From Vulcanimicrobiota bacterium (GTDB lineage: Bacteria > Vulcanimicrobiota > Vulcanimicrobiia > Vulcanimicrobiales > Vulcanimicrobiaceae), in contig DAIDHQ010000040.1 in assembly GCA_027459645.1 (NCBI GenBank), forward strand, positions 1 to 64,000: 64,000 nucleotides of DNA, given 5' to 3'. Within the stretch, counting starts at the first letter, position 1. Every line of letters starts with the position of its first letter. Below the pieces are notes generated by a model. That model did no database searches. It worked only from the letters and a program-made list of their open reading frames with translations, and was not told the origin of the DNA. The position numbers and the translations under genes are program-made. This document shows, piece after piece, positions 58,532 to 64,000 of the stretch.

Positions 58532-59187
58532 GGCGTCACCGTTACGGTCACTCTCGGAGTGGGGTGCGGCAATTTGCGATGGAACGGGAAATGCGGGCGA
58601 TGCTCTTCGTAGTACACGTGCGCGCGGTACTCCGCCTGATGCACGAAGACCGTCACACGGTCGCCGAAGATCGCGAGCAGGGTGCAGATAGGTACCGCGA
58701 TCGCGCACATCGTCCAGACGTGGACCCACACCGGAACGCGAAAGGCCGCGGCGGTGGCGGTCGCCATCGTGCCGCCGAAACCGGGGATGACGCGCACGGA
58801 GATCAGGAAGAGCGGCGATCCCACCGGAAACCGCTTGACCCACGCGGGCAGCTTTTTGAGATAGCTTTCGACGTCGAACATATGGGTCGCGTGACGGTGC
58901 ATGGCGTATCCGAGCAATGCGGCAAGCACCAGGCCGACGGCGTTGACGATCGATCCCTCGATCGGACCGAAGATCGCGCCGTTCATGATCGCAAGCGCAT
59001 CGGTCACGGAAAACGGCGCCGACGCGACGAGGGCGAAGACCAGAACCGCGAGCAGCACGGCGACCCATGGGCCGAGCGTGAGCAGCAAATGTTCGACCTG
59101 TGGTTGTTTGGCAATGACGAATCCGGCCAACGCAAAAGACGCGGCCAATAGGGCGATAGCCGAAAGGCGCTTGAGAAGACGGTTCAA
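58528..59187 (-). CDS. VTT-domain (TVP38/TMEM64, DedA-like) membrane protein
   Basis: The 219-residue protein has about five hydrophobic segments. The VTT/SNARE-associated core is visible as ASAPFSVTDALAIMNGAIFGPIEGSIVNAVG and the reentrant-loop motif VRVIPGFGG. DedA-family relatives move lipid carriers or maintain proton motive force; no substrate is evident. The C-terminus is His/Pro-rich (YYEEHRPHFPFHRKLPHPTP). It is the first gene of the minus-strand run and divergent from the VKOR-like gene 12 bp away. Confidence 0.85.
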   Translation of the reverse strand: MNRLLKRLSAIALLAASFALAGFVIAKQPQVEHLLLTLGPWVAVLLAVLVFALVASAPFSVTDALAIMNGAIFGPIEGSIVNAVGLVLAALLGYAMHRHATHMFDVESYLKKLPAWVKRFPVGSPLFLISVRVIPGFGGTMATATAAAFRVPVWVHVWTMCAIAVPICTLLAIFGDRVTVFVHQAEYRAHVYYEEHRPHFPFHRKLPHPTPRVTVTVTP

Positions 59188-59199
59188 GCGGGGTAGGGA

Positions 59200-59595
59200 A
59201 TGCGACTGGTCATCACGGTTCTGTGCGGAGTTGGTCTCTACGCGTCGCTTTTCATGCTACGCAGGGCCCGGCGCGCGCAACGGGGGCTCTTAGAGGAGCC
59301 GAGCGTCGTTCAAACGCCCCGCGCCAGCTTGATCGGCGGCGTTTCCAACGCCGCCTTCGGCACAGCCTACTATTTATTGCTTGGAATAGGGATCTGGTTC
59401 GCGCACGCTCCGTGGCAAGCCGGCATACTTTTGCTCGCGAGTCTCGCAGCTGCAATCATGTCCGCCGTGCTCGCGCATTCGTTGCTCTTCATCACAAAAA
59501 TGGCTTGCCCGCATTGCTGGACCTCGCATGCGACCAACGCGTTGTTATTGTTGTGTATGACTTTTGAACTACTCAAAATATCATATTGGCAGTAG
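59200..59595 (+). CDS. VKOR-like disulfide-forming membrane protein
   Basis: The 131-residue protein has four hydrophobic helices and the active CxxC (CPHC, 103-106) followed by WTSHATNALLLL, typical of vitamin K epoxide reductase homologues. SLIGGVSNAAFGTAYYLLL matches the conserved Ser/Gly region. The two loop cysteines that shuttle electrons in full VKORs are not seen: only Cys9, Cys119 and the CxxC are present. It may therefore accept reductant directly or through a separate thioredoxin-like partner. Confidence 0.75.
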   Translation: MRLVITVLCGVGLYASLFMLRRARRAQRGLLEEPSVVQTPRASLIGGVSNAAFGTAYYLLLGIGIWFAHAPWQAGILLLASLAAAIMSAVLAHSLLFITKMACPHCWTSHATNALLLLCMTFELLKISYWQ

Positions 59596-59674
59596 CGCTC
59601 ACCTTTGCTATTATTCCGTTCTGGGCCACGTGTACAGCAGCAGTTCTGTCCCGTGAAAACCCGGCAGTGAAAAA

Positions 59675-59700
59675 TAGGAGCCGTGCGATTGCACGGCTCC
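59675..59700 (-). terminator. Rho-independent terminator
   Basis: AGGAGCCGTGC-GATT-GCACGGCTCCT forms a perfect 11-bp stem with a 4-base loop. Read on the minus strand it is followed by ATTTTT. It lies 33 bp past the stop of the secreted protein gene at 59734, and it may also serve the convergent VKOR-like gene. Confidence 0.85.
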
Positions 59701-59733
59701 TTCTGATTTCGCGGTCGATCGCGCCGTCGGCGG

Positions 59734-60351
59734 TTACATCGAGTCGCTGGATTTGAACCCGTACACGGCAGCCAGATCGTGCATCGCTTGGTTGAGCACG
59801 GCGTGGTAATCCGCGTCCGCGGCAACACCGTACTTCTTGTCGATGTTGGTCATGACTTGATCGTGAATGCCGTGAGAGACGGCGCGATCGAGCATCACTT
59901 CGACGTTGAAACCGTTTCCGGTCTGGCCCGCGTCCCACAGCGCTTCGGCAAGCGCTTTGCCGTCTTTGGGATTCGGATTCGGCTTAGCCGGCAACGCGAT
60001 GTTTTTCGATTGAACGATGTAGAGCGAGTTGTTGACGACGTAATCGAAAACGGTAAGGAAATTCCCGACCTTTTTCTTCCCGAATTTCTTCGTCAACGAA
60101 GCAACTTCGGCGCTGGTCTTGTCGCCCGCAAGCGTTTTGACGAGCTTGAGCGCGCTAAAGTGCGAGGGACCGCCGCCGGCAATAACCATCGAAAGGGTCA
60201 CCGGAAGAGCCGGCGCACCGGTGTAGACGCAGCACGATCCGGAAAAGCGCGTGGGCTGATCCTTCACGTTGGGCATCAGCGCGGCGAGCGCCGATCCCGA
60301 TGCGGTAATAATGAGCGCGGCGCATGCGAGCGCCGGAAGAACACGTTTCAT
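59734..60351 (-). CDS. Hypothetical secreted protein with a Cys-Cys pair
   Basis: The 205-residue product has a signal peptide (about 1-23). Mature sequence begins with LMPNVKDQPTRFSGSCCVYTG, with a vicinal Cys pair at about 40-41. The rest is mixed alpha/beta with a Lys-rich helix (TKKFGKKKVGNFLTVFDYVVNN). I recognise no family. The ATG at 60351 lies 11 bases after an AAAGGAGG site. It is a single-gene unit ended by a strong terminator. Confidence 0.6.
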   Translation of the reverse strand: MKRVLPALACAALIITASGSALAALMPNVKDQPTRFSGSCCVYTGAPALPVTLSMVIAGGGPSHFSALKLVKTLAGDKTSAEVASLTKKFGKKKVGNFLTVFDYVVNNSLYIVQSKNIALPAKPNPNPKDGKALAEALWDAGQTGNGFNVEVMLDRAVSHGIHDQVMTNIDKKYGVAADADYHAVLNQAMHDLAAVYGFKSSDSM

Positions 60352-60398
60352 AGCGATGAAGACCTCCTTTGCCACCCGATAACGGGGGAAAGCGGAGG

Positions 60399-60833
60399 TC
60401 AGATGTATCGCAGGGATTCAATCATCGCGGCGTAGCGTTCGTCGGCGGTCGGCACCGCGGCAAACCATGCCTCCAGAATCTCTTCGGCGACCGCGGGCGT
60501 CGTCGCGCGCATGCTGAGTGCGAGGACGTTGGCGTCGTTCCAGGTGCGCGCGCCGGCCGCCGTCGCCGCGTCGCCGCACAGCGCGGCGCGAACGCCCGCT
60601 ACCTTGTTCGCCGCAATGCTCACGCCCGTTCCGGTCCAACAGCAGACGATGCCGAACGTGCACGATCCACGCGCAACCGCCTCGGCCACGGCGCGTCCGA
60701 CCGACGTCCACGCCTCGTCCTGGCCGTCGCGCAGCGCGCCGAAGCGTTCGACCTCGTGGCCCAATGCATGCAGAAACGCGTCGACCGCGTCCGGTAAGGG
60801 GCCGCGGTCGTCGGAGCCAAGTGCGATCCTCAC
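60399..60833 (-). CDS. RpiB/LacAB-type sugar-phosphate isomerase
   Basis: The 144-residue protein (GTG at 60833) resembles ribose-5-phosphate isomerase B: RIALGSDDRG at the start, CWTGTGVSIAANKVAGVRAALC (about 64-85) in place of the CGTGIGMSIAANK signature, and NDANVLALSMR. The active-site Cys is shifted by one relative to the motif, and the expected HxG of the N-terminus is DDRG. Substrate may differ from ribose 5-phosphate. It follows a secreted protein gene by 4 bp. Confidence 0.8.
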   Translation of the reverse strand: MRIALGSDDRGPLPDAVDAFLHALGHEVERFGALRDGQDEAWTSVGRAVAEAVARGSCTFGIVCCWTGTGVSIAANKVAGVRAALCGDAATAAGARTWNDANVLALSMRATTPAVAEEILEAWFAAVPTADERYAAMIESLRYI

Positions 60834-60837
60834 CCGC

Positions 60838-61218
60838 CTATAATATCGTGATTTCGTCCGCATTGAACGATCCGTCGGGATTCGTCGTGCCTCGAACGTC
60901 GACGGTCTGCCCCGGTGCGATCGTTGCGCCCCGCGGATTGATGATCGTGCCTTGATGCAGGCGGATCTGCTTGTAGGTTTGCAGCGGCATCGCGATCTGC
61001 AAGTCGAAGCGCCGGAAATACGTCACCGTGCCGCGCACGTGATTCGGATCGACGTTCAACGGCGCCGTGATGTCGCCGGTGACCTTCCGAATGATCGTGT
61101 TGACCAGCCCGCCGACGCCGGGCGGGATCGTAGGCGTGGGCGCCGGCGTCGCGCCAAGCAAGAGGACGGCCGCCGTCGCGGCAACAACTCGGGGGTTCAT
61201 ACCGGATGAACGGCTCAT
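60838..61218 (-). CDS. Small secreted OB-fold-like protein
   Basis: The 126-residue product has a signal peptide (about 8-24) and a compact beta-rich domain with HVRGTVTYFRRFDLQI, YKQIRLHQGTIINPRG and VDVRGTTNPDGSF. This pattern recalls DUF5666-like small OB-fold proteins. No catalytic residues are recognised. It is divergent from the NUDIX gene and probably co-transcribed with the RpiB-like gene. Confidence 0.6.
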   Translation of the reverse strand: MSRSSGMNPRVVAATAAVLLLGATPAPTPTIPPGVGGLVNTIIRKVTGDITAPLNVDPNHVRGTVTYFRRFDLQIAMPLQTYKQIRLHQGTIINPRGATIAPGQTVDVRGTTNPDGSFNADEITIL

Positions 61219-61239
61219 GATGTTCCTAGAGTTCCCCCG

Positions 61240-61896
61240 TTGCGCCTAGCCGCCACGGTTATGCTGGTCCGCGACGGCCCCGGCGGCGTGGAGGTTTTGC
61301 TGGTGCGCCGCAGCGGCCGCAGCGCCTTTGCGCCCGACGCCTTCGTCTTTCCCGGCGGCACGGTCGATCCGGCCGACTACCAGCCGCCGCTCGAGCGCTG
61401 GCAGACGCGCGTGGAAACCGAATTTCGCGGCACGGTTCCGACGCAGCTACCGACGAGCGAGCCGCCGCTAGACCGAGCCGACGCGCTCGCCGTCGTTGCC
61501 GCTGCCGTGCGCGAGCTGCAGGAAGAAGTCGCCGTCGCAATCGAGCCCGATGCACTCGTCTACTTTTCGCACTGGATCACGCCCCCGACCGAACCGCGCC
61601 GCTACAACACGCACTTTTTTATCGCCGCCGCATCGTCGGACGTGCACGGGATCGCCGACGCCGTCGAGACGCACGACGCGCAATGGATCGCCGCGAAGGA
61701 AGCGCTCGCGCGGCACGCGCGCGGTGCGATGCATCTGGTCTATCCGACGATCAAACATCTCGAACGTCTCGCAACGTTCTCCGACGTTGCGGCGTTGCTC
61801 GCATTTGCGCGTTCCAAACCCGTGCTGACGATCATGCCCGATCGCGCGCCCGGCGAAGGCTTCGTGATGCCGCCGGAATTGGAGAACGCATGGTGA
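61240..61896 (+). CDS. NUDIX hydrolase (NUDT19-like, split box)
   Basis: The 218-residue protein (TTG start) has a NUDIX fold. FVFPGGTVDPADYQ begins the box, and AAVRELQEEVAV supplies the RE-x2-EE metal site (about 90-101) after a 45-residue insertion. That insertion is typical of NUDT7/19-type CoA-diphosphatase relatives. It probably hydrolyses a nucleoside-diphosphate or CoA derivative. Its stop overlaps the metallo-beta-lactamase gene by 7 bases, suggesting coupled translation, as seen in LACTB2-NUDIX pairs elsewhere. Confidence 0.88.
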   Translation: MRLAATVMLVRDGPGGVEVLLVRRSGRSAFAPDAFVFPGGTVDPADYQPPLERWQTRVETEFRGTVPTQLPTSEPPLDRADALAVVAAAVRELQEEVAVAIEPDALVYFSHWITPPTEPRRYNTHFFIAAASSDVHGIADAVETHDAQWIAAKEALARHARGAMHLVYPTIKHLERLATFSDVAALLAFARSKPVLTIMPDRAPGEGFVMPPELENAW

Positions 61897-62828
61897 GCCG
61901 CATCGCCCGCGTACGCGCGCCGAATCCGTCGCCCATGACGCTCGACGGCACGAACGCCTACGTGATCGACGCGGGAGGGGGCGAAGCCCTCGTCATCGAT
62001 CCCGGACCGCCGGTCGCCGCGCACGTCGATGCGATCGTCGAAAACGCGCGCAGCCGCGGACTGCGCATCGCCGCCATCGCGTTGACGCACGGTCACCCCG
62101 ACCACGTTCCCGCCGCACCGCTGCTGGCTTCGCGTACCGGAGCGCCGGTCTACGCGCATCCGCATTCGGAGGCGCCGCACGACCGCGACCTTCCGTTGGA
62201 AGGCGAACTCGCCGTCGGCACTACGGCTTTTCGCGTGATCGACGCCCCCGGGCACACCTTCGAGCACGTCGTTCTCTACGATCCACGCGAAGCGGCGCTC
62301 TTCACGGGCGACGTGATCTTGGGCGAAGGCACGGTGGTGATCGCGCCTCCCGGCGGTGCGATGCGTCCGTACATGCAGACGCTGGCGCGATTGCGCGACG
62401 AATTTCCGCAGGCGCAAACGATCTACGGCGGACACGGGCCGCGCGTCGACGATGCGCAGGCGAAGATCGCCGAATACATTGCCCATCGGGAGATGCGCCA
62501 AAACGAGTTACTTGAAGCGCTGCGGGAAGGCCCGCAGACGATTCCGGAACTGGTCGCGCGCATCTACGGCGACACGCGGCGCGCGCTGTGGCCCGCGGCG
62601 GCGCGTCAGATGCTGGCGTACCTCGTTCCGCTCATCGAAGAAAACGTCGTGCACGCGCAATTGCTGGAGCGCCCGCTCACCCCCGAAGAAACAGCGATCT
62701 TGAATCCCTCGTGGGAATCGATCGTCGGCGCCGAACATGCGCCGCTCATCGAGGCGGAACTCGGATCGATGCTCAAGCTCGATCGCGTCTACCGCTATTC
62801 GATTCGCAGCACCACTTTACCGAACTGA
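61890..62828 (+). CDS. Metallo-beta-lactamase-fold hydrolase (LACTB2-like)
   Basis: The 312-residue protein has the zinc motif THGHPDH (His67, His69, Asp71, His72), then PGHTFEHVVLY, FTGDVILG and GGHGPR for the remaining ligands. The C-terminal 90 residues form a winged-helix-like domain (LLEALREGPQTIPELVARIYGD), as in LACTB2 and related hydrolases. It may act on thioesters or RNA. Coupled downstream of the NUDIX gene; its 3' end overlaps the convergent MDR gene. Confidence 0.9.
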   Translation: MVSRIARVRAPNPSPMTLDGTNAYVIDAGGGEALVIDPGPPVAAHVDAIVENARSRGLRIAAIALTHGHPDHVPAAPLLASRTGAPVYAHPHSEAPHDRDLPLEGELAVGTTAFRVIDAPGHTFEHVVLYDPREAALFTGDVILGEGTVVIAPPGGAMRPYMQTLARLRDEFPQAQTIYGGHGPRVDDAQAKIAEYIAHREMRQNELLEALREGPQTIPELVARIYGDTRRALWPAAARQMLAYLVPLIEENVVHAQLLERPLTPEETAILNPSWESIVGAEHAPLIEAELGSMLKLDRVYRYSIRSTTLPN

Positions 62829-63772
62829 TCGTTCTGGGCTAGGCGCTCGGCGGCGCTTGCAGCGTCGCTCATGTCGAATACGCGATCGACGACCGGATGC
62901 ACGCCATGCTCTGAAACGAAGTCGAGCATGGCGCGAAAATCTTGCGGACTGCCCATCGACGTGCCGCGAATATCGACGTGATTCCAAAAGAGCGGAAAGA
63001 GCGCGAAGGTCGCCTCGCGACGCGTTCCGCCGTAAATGACGATTCGGCCGCCGGGTCGCACGACGGAAAGGGATTTCGCAACCGTGTCGCCGCCCGAGGA
63101 ATCGATCACCAGATCGACTTCGCCGCGCCCAACTTTCTTGTGCCAATCCGGAAACTCGCGATAATTGATCGCGACGTCGGCTCCGAGGGACTTCGCGCGT
63201 TCGAGCTTTTCGTCGCTTCCCGACGTGACGATCGCCCGCGCGCCGGACGCCTTCGCAAAGAGCAGGGCGAAGCTCTGCACGCCGCCGCCCACCCCAGGGA
63301 TCAGCACCGTCTCGCCCGCTTTGAGCTCGCCGCGCGTAAACGTAGCGCGATACGCCGTCAAGCCGGCGAGCGGAAGCGCGGCGGCTTCTTCCCATGAAAG
63401 ATGCGACGGCTTCGCATGGATGTTCTCTCTGGGCACGGCGACGTATTGCGCGAAGGTTCCGTCACGCGGCATGCCGAGAATCGACGCGCCGGCGCCCCAG
63501 ACGTGCGGATCGTCGCCCCAGCCGAGCATCGGATCGATGACGACTTCGCCGTTGGTTCCGTCGACGACGCCCGCTCCGTCCGAGCCGATGATGCGCGGCA
63601 AATCGATGCCGGGATAGAGTCCTTGCGTGATAAAAACGTCGCGCCGGTTAAATGCGGCAAAGCGCAGGCGTACGAGGACTTCGCCGCTCTCCGCGCGAGG
63701 AACGGGTACTTCATCGAGCCGCAGATTCTGCGGACCGCCGATTTCGTGGAGGCGAACGGCTTGCATCATCAC
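62795..63772 (-). CDS. Medium-chain dehydrogenase/reductase (quinone oxidoreductase-like)
   Basis: The 325-residue protein has the MDR layout: a GroES-like catalytic domain (about 5-140) and a Rossmann nucleotide-binding domain with GVGGGVQSFALLFAKASGA (about 165-185) and VDLVIDSSGGDTVAKSL. The Cys/His zinc ligands of alcohol dehydrogenases are absent at the catalytic position, so it is closer to zinc-independent NADPH:quinone reductases. Starts at 63772, 63769 or 63766 are equivalent. Its 3' end overlaps the convergent hydrolase by 34 bp. Confidence 0.88.
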   Translation of the reverse strand: MMMQAVRLHEIGGPQNLRLDEVPVPRAESGEVLVRLRFAAFNRRDVFITQGLYPGIDLPRIIGSDGAGVVDGTNGEVVIDPMLGWGDDPHVWGAGASILGMPRDGTFAQYVAVPRENIHAKPSHLSWEEAAALPLAGLTAYRATFTRGELKAGETVLIPGVGGGVQSFALLFAKASGARAIVTSGSDEKLERAKSLGADVAINYREFPDWHKKVGRGEVDLVIDSSGGDTVAKSLSVVRPGGRIVIYGGTRREATFALFPLFWNHVDIRGTSMGSPQDFRAMLDFVSEHGVHPVVDRVFDMSDAASAAERLAQNDQFGKVVLRIE

Positions 63773-63806
63773 GCCGCGAGCCTACGATGGAAGGGAGGCG
63801 AAGTCC

Positions 63807-64000
63807 TTACTGCTGCACCGTGACTTGAAATTTGAACCCGAAGGGTTCGACGCCGAGCAGGTCGGTCGGAATCGGCCCGGTCAATCCCGGATAGGGAATC
63901 CCCCCTCCGAAGACCGTGTAGCGCGCGGCCGCATCGTTGCTGAGATTCGTTCCGATGAACGTGACGTCGGTCTGCTTGTTCAGGTGGAATCCGACCGCCG
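63807..64000 (-). CDS. C-terminal end of a probable TonB-dependent receptor (cut by window edge)
   Basis: The 63 visible residues end at TAA (63807-63809). The sequence has alternating polar/hydrophobic strands (GFHLNKQTDVTFIGTNLSND, then GFKFQVTVQQ) and a GGGIPYPGLTGPIP loop, as in the last strands of large outer-membrane receptors. It ends in QQ, not the classical aromatic residue, so assignment is provisional. The remainder lies beyond the window. The gene is 34 bp upstream of the MDR start, on the same strand. Confidence 0.5.
   Translation of the reverse strand, partial: AVGFHLNKQTDVTFIGTNLSNDAAARYTVFGGGIPYPGLTGPIPTDLLGVEPFGFKFQVTVQQ

Overview
The window is about 64 kb of GC-rich, gene-dense DNA. 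It reads as a chromosomal segment of a Gram-negative, respiring bacterium. Supporting signs are several lipobox and Tat-type signal peptides, what looks like the end of an outer-membrane TonB-dependent receptor at the right edge, a homodimeric E1/E2 pyruvate dehydrogenase, aconitase A, a di-haem cytochrome c and an orphan flagellin. No rRNA or tRNA gene is visible. The lineage cannot be fixed from this window; an uncultured phylum such as Eremiobacterota (WPS-2) would fit the gene content, but that is a guess. GTG and TTG starts and 4-bp stop/start overlaps are common.

Layout. 0-0.4 kb: tail of an IS3-type transposase and its probable terminal repeat. 0.35-7 kb: catalase-like lipoprotein and RoxA-like di-haem cytochrome c, a serine hydrolase and a Tat-exported copper amine oxidase. 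7-12.8 kb: an osmoprotectant (Opu-type) ABC transporter whose first permease is separated from the other three genes by an opposite-strand pair, a MurL-like PP-loop ATPase and an unknown membrane protein. 13-17.4 kb: PAS/GAF/GGDEF/EAL protein and a DEAD-box helicase. 17.4-20.5 kb: first of three giant secreted sortilin/BNR-repeat proteins. 20.6-24 kb: decayed diguanylate cyclase, TipAS-type MerR regulator, then a secreted Met/His-rich protein followed by a thioredoxin-fold/Crp fusion regulator, preceded by a perfect TGTGA-N6-TCACA palindrome. 24-26.6 kb: Co/Ni resistance operon (RcnR-type repressor, HX4DH exporter, small membrane protein, CDF exporter) and an OsmC protein. 26.6-34.2 kb: lipoprotein, frameshifted cNMP-binding protein, flagellin, Hsp20, Gre factor, sugar porter, serine hydrolase, exported HD-domain protein. 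34.3-40.7 kb: two tandem sortilin/BNR proteins. 40.7-43.7 kb: a photoactive-yellow-protein-like PAS protein, CrcB/DUF190 with a 46-residue membrane protein, lytic transglycosylase, BON lipoprotein, GmhB. 43.8-47.6 kb: thiC under a TPP riboswitch, FecR-like protein, EamA exporter. 47.6-52.9 kb: aceE-aceF-diguanylate cyclase. 53-59.2 kb: a minus-strand run VTT protein-RNase D-aconitase-histidine decarboxylase-ACT protein. 59.2-64 kb: VKOR-like protein, two secreted unknowns, RpiB-like isomerase, NUDIX and metallo-beta-lactamase hydrolases, an MDR oxidoreductase and the receptor end.

The most interesting items are the PYP-like protein, which keeps the chromophore-site Tyr, Glu and Cys at the PYP spacing; the thioredoxin-fold/Crp fusion with an adjacent CRP-type operator; the MurL-like/membrane-protein pair inside the osmoprotectant locus; and a histidine decarboxylase coupled to a double-ACT protein. 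There is no gene-free stretch longer than about 300 bases.
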